This document shows positions 8,680 to 17,593 of a DNA stretch of 64,000 nt, one piece after another; position 1 is the first letter of the stretch, and every line of letters starts with the position of its first letter. The position numbers were made by a program, and so were the translations under genes. Source of the DNA: Pseudorhodoplanes sp. (lineage in GTDB: Bacteria > Pseudomonadota > Alphaproteobacteria > Rhizobiales > Xanthobacteraceae); the NCBI GenBank assembly GCA_032027085.1, contig JAVSMS010000001.1, positions 2,201,705 to 2,265,704 on the forward strand. Reading direction: 5' to 3'. The notes under the pieces were generated by a model that was not told where the DNA came from, did not search any database, and saw only the letters and a list, made by a program, of their open reading frames with translations.

Positions 8680-8812
8680 ACGCAAGCGACATGGTTATCA
8701 AACCCTGAACATCCGCTTCCCCGATTTCCGGGATTGCCGCAACAATTCGACAATCCGCCTTTGCTACTTTTCAACGTCCTACCGGACCTTTGGATGTTGA
8801 TCGGGCTGTTCT

Positions 8813-9358
8813 ATGTTCGAAGTCTTGCAAACCTTTCTCCTGCGCGCAGCGCGAAGCCGCAAGCTGAACATCTTTCGCCGCTTCGTCCACCACAACAAGG
8901 GCGCCACGGCGGTTGAATTCTCGATCGTTGCGATTCCGTTCCTGGGAATGATGTTCGCAATTGCCGAGACCGGCCTGGTCTTCTTCGCCGGCCAGGCGCT
9001 GGAGACGGCTGCTGCAGACTCGGCGCGGAAAATCCTCACCGGCCAGGCGGATGGATGGAGTCCGGACAAGTTCAAGGAGGAAGTTTGCAGCCATGTTTAT
9101 GGGCTGTTTGATTGCAACAAAATCCAGTTCAACGTGAAGGCCTATCCGTCATTCGGCGCAGCCGACATGAAGACGCCGATTGATGCTGACGGCAACATTG
9201 TCAGCGAGTTCAACGCGGGTCAGCCGGGCGACGTCGTCATCGCGCGGCTTATGTACGAGTGGCCGATTGCCATTCCCATGCTGAAGTTGGACGACAGGCC
9301 CGGCTACAAGCGTCTTTTGATGGCGACTGTGGCTTTCCGCAACGAGCCGTATAAGTGA
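8813..9358 (+). CDS. tadE: TadE-like pseudopilin
   Basis: 181 residues. Residues about 27-55 (HHNKGATAVEFSIVAIPFLG) carry the TadE signature: Gly, then AVEF with Glu five residues after the putative CpaA cut, and a hydrophobic helix. The rest is a periplasmic domain with two Cys (VCSHVYGLFDC). TadE/TadG-family minor pilins are needed for Tad pilus assembly. It is followed after 11 bases by a second family member. The ATG at 8813 is the first reasonable start. Confidence 0.92.
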   Translation: MFEVLQTFLLRAARSRKLNIFRRFVHHNKGATAVEFSIVAIPFLGMMFAIAETGLVFFAGQALETAAADSARKILTGQADGWSPDKFKEEVCSHVYGLFDCNKIQFNVKAYPSFGAADMKTPIDADGNIVSEFNAGQPGDVVIARLMYEWPIAIPMLKLDDRPGYKRLLMATVAFRNEPYK

Positions 9359-9369
9359 GGTCGGCTGCG

Positions 9370-9951
9370 ATGCCGTTCCATAGGACATCCACCTTTACCA
9401 GCGCTGCGATGGCCGCGTTGCGCCGGTTCAGAGCCGATGATCGCGGCGTGTCTGCGATCGAAGCCGCGTTGCTGATGCCGTTCATGATCACGTTGTATCT
9501 CGGCGGCGTGCAGCTCTCGCAGGCCATCGACATCGACCGCAAGGCCACTCTTGCTGCGCGCACCGTCGCCGATCTCACGTCACAAGTCGCCAGCACCGAT
9601 TTGGCCGGCGTCACCACCATCCTCAATGCGGCGACGCAGGTGATGTCGCCGTATGCCGATTCCGAGGCCAATGCCGGGAAACTGATGGTGCGCGTCTCGG
9701 TGATCAAGATCGATGCGCAGTCGAAGGTCACCATCGACTGGAGCAAGGCCAAGAACGGCTCGCCGCGGACCGAGATCACAGTGCCGCCTGACCTCGTGGT
9801 TCCAAATACCTCGCTTGTGCTGGGCGAGGCCGAATACGCTTATGAACCGCAAATCGGCAAGGTTCTCACCGGAACGATGAATCTCAATGACAAGATCTAC
9901 ATGCGGCCCCGCCTGTCGACCACGGTCGAGTGCCCGTCCTGCAAATCCTGA
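9370..9951 (+). CDS. TadE/TadF-family pseudopilin
   Basis: 193 residues from the ATG at 9370 (GAGG about nine bases upstream). The motif DDRGVSAIEAALLMPFMI near residue 25 has the Gly and Glu(+5) expected of Tad pseudopilins, though Ala follows the Glu where Tyr or Phe is usual. A periplasmic domain ends in CPSCKS. It is paired with the TadE-like gene upstream and is likely a minor pilin of the same apparatus. Confidence 0.9.
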   Translation: MPFHRTSTFTSAAMAALRRFRADDRGVSAIEAALLMPFMITLYLGGVQLSQAIDIDRKATLAARTVADLTSQVASTDLAGVTTILNAATQVMSPYADSEANAGKLMVRVSVIKIDAQSKVTIDWSKAKNGSPRTEITVPPDLVVPNTSLVLGEAEYAYEPQIGKVLTGTMNLNDKIYMRPRLSTTVECPSCKS

Positions 9952-9963
9952 ACGCGGGCGGCT

Positions 9964-10425
9964 CTACGTGATCGCCGGAATGGGCAGCATCGTCGTCGAC
10001 TTGATCTTCTCCATCGCAAAGCGCGAAGTGACGTTCTTCAGCGGCACGGCGGCGATCAGCCGCTTGTAGAAAGTGTCATAGGCCTGCATGTCGGCGGCGA
10101 CCACGCGCAGCATGTAATCGACGTCGCCGGCCATGCGGTAGAATTCCATCACCTCCGGCATCTCGCTCACCAGGGTGGCGAACCGGCTGAGCCATTCCTG
10201 CGAATGATCGTCGGTCTCCACCGACACGAACACGGTGATGCCGAGCCCGACCTTGTCCTGGTCGACGATCGCCACCCGGCGCTGGATCACGCCGTCTGAT
10301 TCGAGGCGCTGGATGCGCTTCCAGCAAGGGGTGGAGGAGAGGCCGACCCGCTGGCCGATCTCGGCCACCGAGAGCGAGGCGTCTTCCTGCAAGGTCAGGA
10401 GAATTTTCCGGTCTATTGCGTCCAT
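9964..10425 (-). CDS. Lrp/AsnC-family transcriptional regulator
   Basis: 153 residues from the ATG at 10425 (MDAIDRKILLTLQ; GGAA seven bases upstream); a six-codon longer start at 10443 is possible. The N-terminal winged helix-turn-helix spans about 1-60 (SVAEIGQRVGLSSTPCWKRI) and the C-terminal RAM ligand-binding domain about 65-145 (VEFYRMAGDVDYMLRV-like). Such proteins sense amino acids. Its target is not evident: no amino-acid gene is adjacent. The stop is 13 bases from the convergent TadE-like gene. Confidence 0.93.
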   Translation of the reverse strand: MDAIDRKILLTLQEDASLSVAEIGQRVGLSSTPCWKRIQRLESDGVIQRRVAIVDQDKVGLGITVFVSVETDDHSQEWLSRFATLVSEMPEVMEFYRMAGDVDYMLRVVAADMQAYDTFYKRLIAAVPLKNVTSRFAMEKIKSTTMLPIPAIT

Positions 10426-10530
10426 GGAATGATTCCGGGGCATAGAATTTTTTGTTGAATACGAAGCTTAATAAGTCTGTATAAAGAAAAATATTCTATA
10501 GCAAGGGGAAATTCTCGCGTAAGCCTCTCT

Positions 10531-10649
10531 CCGTCACCCTGAGGTGCCGTGCGCAGCACGGCCCTCGAAGGGCGGTGGCCCCTTCAGTTTCGGCTGTCCT
10601 CCTTCGAAGCTCACCCGGCCTGCGCCGGGGTCGCACCTCAGGATGACGG
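10531..10649. repeat. Palindromic intergenic repeat family A, copy 3
   Basis: Starts CCGTCACCCTGAGGTGCC and ends CGCACCTCAGGATGACGG, with CCCTCGAAGGGCGG and TCCTTCGAAG as inner arms. The last 12 bases lie inside the 3' end of nudC and encode its last residues, so the repeat forms part of that coding region. Compare 6431-6600 and 8583-8679. Confidence 0.82.
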
Positions 10650-11600
10650 CTCGAAGAAGCGCTCCCCCGTCTCCACCCAATCCCGGATGATGTGGTGCGC
10701 AATCGCGACCGGCGGCGGCGTGGTGAGACCCTGCGGATGCTGCCGCAGCAGCATGGCCGCGGCCTCATCGCGGCTGAACCAGCGCGCGTCTTCCAGCTCA
10801 TTGCGGTCGACGGTGATCTCCTCCGACAGCGCTTGCGCATGGCAGCCGATCATCAGCGAGGAGGGAAACGGCCAGGGCTGCGACGCGAAATAGCGCACGC
10901 GGCCGCAGACGATGCCCGCCTCTTCCAGCGTTTCGCGCCGCGCCGCTTCCTCGATCGTCTCGCCCGGCTCGACAAAGCCCGCGAGACACGACCACATGCT
11001 TTGCGCGAAACGCGCCTGCCGCCCGAGCAGGCATCGTTCGCCGGCCACCGTCAGCATGATCACGACCGGGTCGGTGCGTGGAAAATGCTGCATGCCGCAA
11101 TGCGTGCATTCTCGCCGCCAGCCGCCATCGCAAGCCATGTTCGGTTTACCGCAATTTGAGCAGAAGCGGCGGCGCGCATGCCAGTGCAGCAGCGCCTTGG
11201 CTTCGGCGATGGGCCCCAGATGATCGGCGTCGACGAGCCCCTGCACGGCGATGGAGCGCAGGTCGGTGACATGAAAGCCATCATGTGTTTTCAGCGCGTC
11301 CGCTGCTTCGGAGGCAATGCCTAGCCCGAAGCGTGCGCTCCCGTTCAGAAGACCCAGAAACACCCGCTCGGTGACATTCGGGAAACGGCCTGTTTCCGCG
11401 GTTGTGAAAAGCGGATCGAACCCTTTGCCGGCGGTTTTCAGCACGATGGTCTCGTTGCTGACGACGTAAAACCCGCAATCGTCACGCTGCGCCAGCGCGC
11501 TCAGAGCCGCAGGATCGGCGCGTCTGTCCGCGGCGCGGTCGAGCAGGTTGCCGGCGTAACCGAGGTGGGGTTTTGGGTTGAATTGAGGGCTGGAGGACAT
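10638..11600 (-). CDS. nudC: NudC, NAD+ diphosphatase (Nudix hydrolase)
   Basis: 320 residues. An N-terminal NudC domain is followed by a zinc ribbon (Cys147, 150, 165, 168) and a Nudix box at 208-230 (GX5EX7REXXEEXGI: GFVEPGETIEEAARRETLEE). NudC hydrolyses NADH/NAD+ and can remove NAD caps from RNA. The SQPWPFPSSLMIG motif after the Nudix box is the NudC-specific signature. The C-terminal residues are encoded by palindromic repeat sequence. Confidence 0.95.
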   Translation of the reverse strand: MSSSPQFNPKPHLGYAGNLLDRAADRRADPAALSALAQRDDCGFYVVSNETIVLKTAGKGFDPLFTTAETGRFPNVTERVFLGLLNGSARFGLGIASEAADALKTHDGFHVTDLRSIAVQGLVDADHLGPIAEAKALLHWHARRRFCSNCGKPNMACDGGWRRECTHCGMQHFPRTDPVVIMLTVAGERCLLGRQARFAQSMWSCLAGFVEPGETIEEAARRETLEEAGIVCGRVRYFASQPWPFPSSLMIGCHAQALSEEITVDRNELEDARWFSRDEAAAMLLRQHPQGLTTPPPVAIAHHIIRDWVETGERFFEPSS

Positions 11601-11652
11601 GCTGGTGTGAATTCAGTTTGAATGGACGCAGCCCGATGCCGCGAACTCGGAA

Positions 11653-11764
11653 TGCTCCCCTCCCCTTTGCGGGGAGGGTTGGGGGTGGGGATCGTCATTG
11701 AGGCGAATGTCATTGCATCTCTATGCTACCCCTCCCTAATCCTCCCCCACAAGGTGGGAGGTCT
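11653..11764. repeat. Two GC-rich hairpins between hit and nudC
   Basis: CCCTCCCC (11658-11665) pairs with GGGGAGGG (11671-11678), and CCTCCC (11741-11746) pairs with GGGAGG (11756-11761). The same kind of purine/pyrimidine-rich hairpin is often dispersed in Rhizobiales genomes. It sits in the gap between two minus-strand genes. No T-run follows, so a terminator role is not clear. Confidence 0.5.
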
Positions 11765-11807
11765 GAGCTTGCTGCGCCGCCACGCGCTCATTCAAACGGA
11801 ATCCACA

Positions 11808-12230
11808 CTACGACATCCACAGCTTGCCGCGCATCGCATTCATGAATCGGTCCAGCGCTGCCGCATCATGAGCGAGCGGGGGCGCCGCGCCCCAGACGGG
11901 CTTGGGCCAGGCCTTGTCGGTCTTGTGGCGGGCGATGATGTGGACATGCAACTGCGGCACCGCATTGCCGAGCGCCGCGATATTCAGCTTGTCGCATGCG
12001 GTCACGGCCTTCAGCGCGCGCGCCACGCGATCGATCTCGACCATCAATTGCGCCTGTTCGACCTGATCGAGGTCGATGATCTCCACAGCGTCCGGCCGGC
12101 GCGGCACCAGCAGCAGCCACGGATAATTGGCGTCCTTGATGATGAGGACGCGGGACAGTACCAGATCGCCCAGCGGAACGGTGTCGCGCGCAAGCTGCAG
12201 GTGGAGCGCCCAGGAAGGCGTGGAATTCAT
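11808..12230 (-). CDS. HIT-family nucleotide-binding protein
   Basis: 140 residues from the ATG at 12230; a GTG start ten codons upstream is less likely. The histidine triad appears as LHVHIIARH near residue 95, with the conserved Asn/Asp region KDANYPWLLLVPRR about residue 40. HIT proteins hydrolyse or transfer nucleotides on small substrates; the exact substrate cannot be told. It is a single gene upstream of nudC, divergent from the SRP RNA and dnaX. Confidence 0.9.
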   Translation of the reverse strand: MNSTPSWALHLQLARDTVPLGDLVLSRVLIIKDANYPWLLLVPRRPDAVEIIDLDQVEQAQLMVEIDRVARALKAVTACDKLNIAALGNAVPQLHVHIIARHKTDKAWPKPVWGAAPPLAHDAAALDRFMNAMRGKLWMS

Positions 12231-12321
12231 GTGGCTATCCAAGGCATTGCGGGACGCCACCCTAGCACACGGAAGGCGTCGTGCGCTTGCTTTCCCCCCT
12301 CAATGGCCCGATATAGGAGCC

Positions 12322-12418
12322 GGGAGGTTGGCGGTGGACGAGCCACTCGCCAACCGGGTCAGGTCCGGAAGGAAGCAGCCCTAACGAGCTCCGGTTCGGG
12401 TCGCTCGTCAGCCTCCCA
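12322..12418 (+). ncRNA. ffs: Signal recognition particle RNA (small, 4.5S type)
   Basis: The hallmark domain IV sequence GGTCAGGTCCGGAAGGAAGC (12357-12376) with the GGAA tetraloop and the asymmetric loop is clear. Flanking arms GGGAGG (about 12322-12327) and CCTCCC (about 12412-12417) close a rod of roughly 97 bases. It binds Ffh and FtsY to target membrane proteins. It is immediately upstream of dnaX, an arrangement common in bacteria. Exact ends are approximate. Confidence 0.95.
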
Positions 12419-12481
12419 CTTTCTCGATATGGCGGGCCTTGCGAGGCGCGCAGACGCCGGGACAACCCTGCCGGAGACAGA

Positions 12482-14305
12482 ATGAGCGACGCCGACACCC
12501 GTCAGCCGACTTCTGCGTCCGATCCAGTGCGAGACGGGCCGGCGGGGTCCTATCGCGTGCTTGCTCGCAAATACCGCCCGGCCACCTTCGATGATCTCAT
12601 CGGTCAGGACGCGATGGTGCGCACCATCTCGAATGCCTTTGACACGGGGCGCATTCCGCAAGCCTGGATTCTCACCGGCGTGCGCGGCGTCGGCAAGACG
12701 ACGACGGCGCGCATTCTCGCGCGCGCGCTGAATTACGAACTGCCTGACGGCTCGGCCAAAGGGCCGACCATTTCGATGCCGCAGCTCGGGGTTCATTGCC
12801 AGGCAATCATGGATTCGCGGCACATCGACGTGCTGGAGATGGACGCCGCCTCGCATACCAGCGTCGAGAATATCCGCCAGTTGCTCGACGGCGTGCGCTA
12901 TGCGCCGGCGCAGGCGCGCTACAAGGTCTACATCCTCGACGAAGTGCACATGCTCTCCGACAAGGCGTTCAACGCCTTGCTGAAGACACTGGAAGAGCCG
13001 CCGCCGCATGCGAAGTTCATTTTCGCCACCACGGAAATTCGCAAGGTGCCGATCACGGTGCTGTCGCGCTGCCAGCGCTTCGATCTGCGGCGCATCGAGT
13101 CATCGGTGCTCGTGCAACATCTTACCAATATCGCCGTCAAGGAAAGTGTCACCGTCGAGCCGGAAGCGCTGGCGCTGATTGCGCGCGCGGCCGAAGGCTC
13201 GGTGCGCGACGCGTTGTCGCTGTTTGATCAGGCGATCGCGCATGCGGCGGGCGAAGTGCGCGCCGAAGATGTGCGGCAGATGCTGGGCTTGGCCGACCGC
13301 ACGCGTGTGGTCGATCTGTTCGAGACGCTGCTGCGCGGCGACATGACGTCGGCGCTGAAGGAGTTGCGTGACCAATATGATTCCGGCGCTGATCCCAGCG
13401 TCGTATTGGCCGATCTCGCCGATTTCACGCATTTCGTCACCCGTGTGAAGCTCGTGCCGTCGGTCGCCGACGATCTGTCCCTCAGCGAAGCCGAGCGCAC
13501 GCGCGGCCGCGCTTTCGCGGCGTCGCTGTCGATGCGCGTGTTGTCGCGCACCTGGCAGATGCTGCTGAAGGGGCTTGCGGAAGTGCAGGCGGCCGGCCGG
13601 CCGATCGCCGCCGCGGAAATGGTCCTGGTGCGCATCGCCTATGCCGCCGATCTGCCGACGCCGGACGAGGTGATCCGTTCGCTGGGCGAGGATGCGCCTG
13701 CGGCGTCGCCGCGCGTGCAAGGCAATGGCGGCGGCGCGACATATCATCAGGGCGGCGGCGGTGCCGTCGGCGGACCGCGCCTGGAGGCGCCACGCAACGC
13801 GCCGCGCGCGTCCGCGGCGCCAGCAATGAGCCCGGTGGCGCGCCTCGCCGAGACCGCGCCGCAAGCGGCACCGGCGAACGCGACGGTGATCGGACGTTTC
13901 GAAGACCTGGTGACGCTCGCGACTGAAAGGCGCGATCTGCAGGTCAAGACGGCTTTGGAGCGCGATGTGCGGCTGGTGCGCTGCGAGGACGGGCGTCTCG
14001 AAATCGCGCTGGAGCCGAGCGCGGCCAAGACGCTCGTCAACGATCTGTCGCGCAAGATTTCCGCCTGGACCGGGCGGCAATGGGTGATCGTGCTGTCGCG
14101 CGAGCCGGGCGCGCCGACTCTGCGGCAGCAGGCAGAGGCGCGCGAGGCCGAGCTGAAGCGCGGCGTGCGCGGCGATCCGCTGGTGCAGGCGGTGTTCGCA
14201 AAATTTCCAGGCGCCGAGATTGTTTCTGTTCGCAGCCGAGAAGAGGATCTTCCGCCGAGCAATGCCGAGCTCGCGTCCGAGGAAGAGCGTTTCTACGAGG
14301 ATTAA
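12482..14305 (+). CDS. dnaX: DNA polymerase III subunits gamma/tau
   Basis: 607 residues. The AAA+ clamp-loader domain has Walker A GVRGVGKTT near residue 63-71, Walker B YILDEVH, and the sensor 1 region IFATTEIRKVP. The C-terminal third is the variable tau part with an Ala/Gly-rich linker. The four-Cys zinc module usual after Walker A is missing: the segment around GPTISMPQLGVHCQ keeps a single Cys. It is followed by ybaB after 9 bases, the normal pairing. Confidence 0.96.
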   Translation: MSDADTRQPTSASDPVRDGPAGSYRVLARKYRPATFDDLIGQDAMVRTISNAFDTGRIPQAWILTGVRGVGKTTTARILARALNYELPDGSAKGPTISMPQLGVHCQAIMDSRHIDVLEMDAASHTSVENIRQLLDGVRYAPAQARYKVYILDEVHMLSDKAFNALLKTLEEPPPHAKFIFATTEIRKVPITVLSRCQRFDLRRIESSVLVQHLTNIAVKESVTVEPEALALIARAAEGSVRDALSLFDQAIAHAAGEVRAEDVRQMLGLADRTRVVDLFETLLRGDMTSALKELRDQYDSGADPSVVLADLADFTHFVTRVKLVPSVADDLSLSEAERTRGRAFAASLSMRVLSRTWQMLLKGLAEVQAAGRPIAAAEMVLVRIAYAADLPTPDEVIRSLGEDAPAASPRVQGNGGGATYHQGGGGAVGGPRLEAPRNAPRASAAPAMSPVARLAETAPQAAPANATVIGRFEDLVTLATERRDLQVKTALERDVRLVRCEDGRLEIALEPSAAKTLVNDLSRKISAWTGRQWVIVLSREPGAPTLRQQAEAREAELKRGVRGDPLVQAVFAKFPGAEIVSVRSREEDLPPSNAELASEEERFYED

Positions 14306-14314
14306 AGGTGAGTG

Positions 14315-14638
14315 ATGGCGGATTTCATGGGCATGATGAAGCAGGCGGCCCAGCTTCAGGCGAAGATGCAGGCTCTCCAGCAAGAGCTTGAAACCATTGA
14401 GGTTGAAGGCTCCGCCGGCGGCGGCGTGGTTACCCTCAGGATGACCGCCAAGGGCGACGTCAAGGGCGTCAGGATCGACGATTTGCTGATGAAGGCCGAA
14501 GAAAAGGAGATCCTGGAAGACCTCATCGTTACAGCGCACGCCGACGCGAAGAAGAAGGCGGAAAACGTGATGCAAGACAAGATGAAGGCCTTGACCGGCG
14601 GTCTTTCGCTCCCGGCTGGTCTGAATCCCTTCGGATGA
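14315..14638 (+). CDS. ybaB: YbaB/EbfC-family nucleoid-associated protein
   Basis: 107 residues from the ATG at 14315 (AGGTGA upstream; a GTG one codon earlier is possible). It begins with the family's Met-rich helix (MADFMGMMKQAAQLQAKMQ) and has the central VEGSAGGGVVTLRMTAKGD sheet. It is a small DNA-binding dimer, conserved downstream of dnaX. The stop overlaps the fdhD start (ATGA, 14635-14638), which is an unusual partner for this gene. Confidence 0.94.
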   Translation: MADFMGMMKQAAQLQAKMQALQQELETIEVEGSAGGGVVTLRMTAKGDVKGVRIDDLLMKAEEKEILEDLIVTAHADAKKKAENVMQDKMKALTGGLSLPAGLNPFG

Positions 14639-15519
14639 ACAAGGATTTTGACGATTATCTGATCCGGCCCGATCCGCACGATCCGCGGCTCACCGAACAT
14701 GTGAGGGGCGTTGATCAGACTGGCACCGCCATTGAAACCGTGGTGACGGTCGAACGCGCGCTGACGATCTATCTGAATTCGCAAGAGATCGTCACCGCGA
14801 TGACGATCGGGGACCATCCTGATTATCTGGCCATCGGCTATCTGCTCAACCAGAACATGCTGAGACCGGACGATGTCGTCACCGAAGTAGATTATGACGA
14901 GGATCTTGCGGTGGTGGTGGTGCGGACCGAGCGCGCCACCAATTACGAACAGAAACTGAAGAAGAAAGTGCAGACATCAGGCTGTGCGCAAGGCACGGTG
15001 TTCGGCGATCTGATGGAAGCGCTGGAAAACATATCGCTGCCGCAGACCGAATTCCGCACGTCCTGGCTCTATGCCTTGACGCACAAGATCAACACCACGC
15101 CGTCGCTTTATCTGGAAGCGGGCGCGATCCATGGCTGCGTATTGGCCGAGAAGGATCGACCGCTGGTCTATATGGAAGATGTCGGGCGCCACAATGCAGT
15201 CGACAAGATCGCCGGATGGATGTTCAGGAACAAGGTGCCCGCGGCGAACAAGATTTTTTACACCACCGGTCGTCTGACGTCGGAAATGGTGATCAAGACC
15301 GTGCGCATGGGCATTCCTGTGCTGGTGTCGCGCTCGGGCTTCACCGCCTGGGGTGTTGAACTGGCCCGCAAGGCGAATCTGACGCTGATTGGACGCGCGC
15401 GCGGCAAGCGCTTTGTGGCGCTCGCCGGTCTCGACCGCATCGTGTTCGATCAGGACCTCGCCCATGTCGAGGACGAAAGCGCCAAGCACCGGCGCAAAGC
15501 GGCGGTTCATGACGACTGA
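14635..15519 (+). CDS. fdhD: FdhD, sulfurtransferase for formate dehydrogenase
   Basis: 294 residues. FdhD moves sulfur from IscS to the molybdenum cofactor before it is inserted into formate dehydrogenase. The conserved [12 protein letters not shown] start, the Cys motif [12 protein letters not shown] (Cys117) and [12 protein letters not shown] are present. E. coli has two Cys here (CGVC type); this protein has only one. It overlaps ybaB by 4 bases and mobA by 11 bases and serves the dehydrogenase encoded at 18192-23065. Confidence 0.94.
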   Translation: MNKDFDDYLIRPDPHDPRLTEHVRGVDQTGTAIETVVTVERALTIYLNSQEIVTAMTIGDHPDYLAIGYLLNQNMLRPDDVVTEVDYDEDLAVVVVRTERATNYEQKLKKKVQTSGCAQGTVFGDLMEALENISLPQTEFRTSWLYALTHKINTTPSLYLEAGAIHGCVLAEKDRPLVYMEDVGRHNAVDKIAGWMFRNKVPAANKIFYTTGRLTSEMVIKTVRMGIPVLVSRSGFTAWGVELARKANLTLIGRARGKRFVALAGLDRIVFDQDLAHVEDESAKHRRKAAVHDD

Positions 15520-16141
15520 GGTGCCGCCGACATTCGGGCTTGTGCTGGCAGGCGGTCTGGCGCGCCGCATGGGCGGGGGCGACAAGGCGCTGCTCCAGAT
15601 TGGTGGCGCCACCATTCTGGACCGTGTTCTGGCCCGGTTGCGACCGCAATGTGCAGGCTTGGCGCTGAATGCCAATGGCGATCCGCATCGTTTCGCGCGT
15701 TTCGGACTTCCCGTCATCGCCGACACTGTTCCGGGATTTGCCGGGCCATTGGCCGGCATCCTGGCCGGGCTGGACTGGATTGCGGAAACTGCGCTCGACA
15801 TCCAATGGATGGTCAGCGTTCCGGGCGATTGCCCGTTTCTGCCGGCAGACCTTGTCGCGCGCCTGCACGACGCTCGGGCGAAGGAAGGCGTCCCCCTGGC
15901 ATGCGCGCGCTCGGGCGATTGGCGGCACCCGGTGGTTGGACTTTGGAAAGTCGCGCTACGTGAGGATTTGCGCCGGGCCTTGGTTGAAGAGGATTTGCGC
16001 AAGATCGAGGTCTGGACCGCACGTCACGGCATCGCCATTGCCGAGTGGCCGGACCAGCCGGTCGATCCGTTCTTCAACGTTAACACGCCCGACGATCGCG
16101 ATCGCGCTACCGCTATTGCATTGCAAAACAGCAATGCTTAG
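15509..16141 (+). CDS. mobA: MobA, molybdenum cofactor guanylyltransferase
   Basis: 210 residues from the ATG at 15509, inside the end of fdhD. The nucleotide-binding loop [14 protein letters not shown] is near the N-terminus, followed by [13 protein letters not shown] and the closing FFNVNTPDD motif. It adds GMP to molybdopterin, giving the bis-MGD cofactor needed by DMSO-reductase-family enzymes such as formate dehydrogenase. It is translationally linked to fdhD. Confidence 0.95.
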   Translation: MTTEVPPTFGLVLAGGLARRMGGGDKALLQIGGATILDRVLARLRPQCAGLALNANGDPHRFARFGLPVIADTVPGFAGPLAGILAGLDWIAETALDIQWMVSVPGDCPFLPADLVARLHDARAKEGVPLACARSGDWRHPVVGLWKVALREDLRRALVEEDLRKIEVWTARHGIAIAEWPDQPVDPFFNVNTPDDRDRATAIALQNSNA

Positions 16142-16204
16142 CCCTTGATCATCCTGCCCAGTTCCTTCATTTTAATAATGAAAAACTGAGCTGGGAGGAG
16201 ATTC

Positions 16205-16327
16205 ATGAAAAGTTTTCTGATCGCCTGCGTGGTTGCAATCATCATCGCCGCAGGCGCATCCGTTGTCCTTGATCGTCTGCAGGAGCCCGTGTCGGTTGCC
16301 TACACCACGACGGGCGCGCGTATCTGA
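16205..16327 (+). CDS. 40-residue single-helix membrane peptide
   Basis: MKSFLIACVVAIIIAAGASV is followed by VLDRLQEPVSVAYTTTGARI and a stop at 16325-16327. A strong GGGAGGAG ribosome site lies 5 to 12 bases upstream of the ATG. It has one hydrophobic helix and a short polar tail. I recognise no function; peptides with this shape and a terminal TTxGxR-like tail are found in Rhizobiales but remain uncharacterised. It lies in the short gap between mobA and the convergent moeA. Confidence 0.75.
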   Translation: MKSFLIACVVAIIIAAGASVVLDRLQEPVSVAYTTTGARI

Positions 16328-16339
16328 TTGAAGTTCCCT

Positions 16340-17593
16340 TCAATTTGAGAGCACGGCGTAAGGGAAAAATCCGACGGTCGAGCCTGGCTCGACCGTCGTT
16401 GTGTCTTCCGGCAGTTCGACGAGACCGTCGGTTTGCGTCAGCGACGTGATGACGCCCGCACCGTCCTGCGGGTGCTTGGACGCGTCGAGACCGCCATCGG
16501 CTGCGCGTGTGAGCTTCACGCGCACATATTCGCGGCGGCCTTTCTTCTTGTGATAGGCAAAGGCTGCGCGCACAGGCAGCGGGACCAGCGGCTCGGATCT
16601 GGCTCCGGCAAGCTGCATCAACAACGGCCGCACCACCCGCACGAATGTCACAAAGGCGGCGACCGGATTGCCCGGCAAGCCGACGAGCGCCGCCCCGTCA
16701 AACACGCCCATCGCCACCGGCCGCCCGGGCTTGATGGCAACGCGCCAAAACACGAGCGTGCCGATGCGCTCCATCGTTTCGCGCACATAGTCGGCTTCGC
16801 CGGTTGAGACCCCGCCCGAGGTCAGGACCAGATCGTGGTCGCGAGCCGCATTTTGCAGGGCTTGCGCGACCTGGACGCGGTCGTCGCGCAGAATGCCGCC
16901 ATCGGTGACATGCGCGCCCAACTGGTCGAGAAGCGCCGCCAGGAGAAAGCGGTTGGCGTCATAGGTTGCGGCTTCTGCAAGCGGCGATCCCGGCTCAGCA
17001 ATCTCGTCGCCGGTCGAAAACAAGGCAACACGAAGCCGCCGCCGCACCGTCACGTGTGTAAGCCCGACCGCAGCGGCAAGGGCGACATGCGGAGCCGAGA
17101 GCAGGGTGCCTGCCGCCAAAATGACCGTTCCGGCCTTCACGTCTTCGCCGGTCAGGCGCCTATTGGCGCCGCGCTTCAGGCCCGCCGGCAGCACAACGTA
17201 ATCGCCGTCAATGCGGCAATCCTCCTGCATGAAGACGGTATCGGCATTCCCCGGCATCGGTGCGCCAGTGAAAATCCGTGCGGCGTCGCCCGGGTTGAGC
17301 GGAGGCGCCGCTGAGCCTGCCGTCAGGTGCTCGACGATCTTGAGCCGGGTGTCACCATCGGGGTTCAAATCGGAATGCCGGACGGCGAACCCGTCGACCG
17401 CGGAATTGTCGAATGGAGGCAGCGAGACCGATGCCACGATATCCTGCACCAGCACGCGCCGGCGTGCCGCGCCAAGCGGCACTGGTTCTGTTTGCGCCAC
17501 CGGCGTCACGCGCTCATGGATGATGCGCTCCAGCTCGTCAACCGGAAGCAAATCTCCGCCGAATGCGAAACAATCGTCGCTGAGCTGCGCCAT
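16340..17593 (-). CDS. moeA: MoeA, molybdopterin molybdotransferase
   Basis: 417 residues. It inserts molybdate into adenylylated molybdopterin. All family landmarks are intact: PFDNSAVDGFAVR near residue 60, STGDEI, TSGGVSTGEADY, KPGRPVAMG and GLPGNPVAA. Domain IV forms the C-terminus. The start overlaps the mobB stop by one base (TGATG at 17591-17595). Two more MoeA-like proteins are encoded at 31445-34545; this one looks like the canonical enzyme. Confidence 0.95.
   Translation of the reverse strand: MAQLSDDCFAFGGDLLPVDELERIIHERVTPVAQTEPVPLGAARRRVLVQDIVASVSLPPFDNSAVDGFAVRHSDLNPDGDTRLKIVEHLTAGSAAPPLNPGDAARIFTGAPMPGNADTVFMQEDCRIDGDYVVLPAGLKRGANRRLTGEDVKAGTVILAAGTLLSAPHVALAAAVGLTHVTVRRRLRVALFSTGDEIAEPGSPLAEAATYDANRFLLAALLDQLGAHVTDGGILRDDRVQVAQALQNAARDHDLVLTSGGVSTGEADYVRETMERIGTLVFWRVAIKPGRPVAMGVFDGAALVGLPGNPVAAFVTFVRVVRPLLMQLAGARSEPLVPLPVRAAFAYHKKKGRREYVRVKLTRAADGGLDASKHPQDGAGVITSLTQTDGLVELPEDTTTVEPGSTVGFFPYAVLSN

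Noticed and set aside
13100-14575. A 491-codon minus-strand frame over dnaX and ybaB
   Set aside because: Antisense to two recognised genes, with composition typical of a shadow frame.
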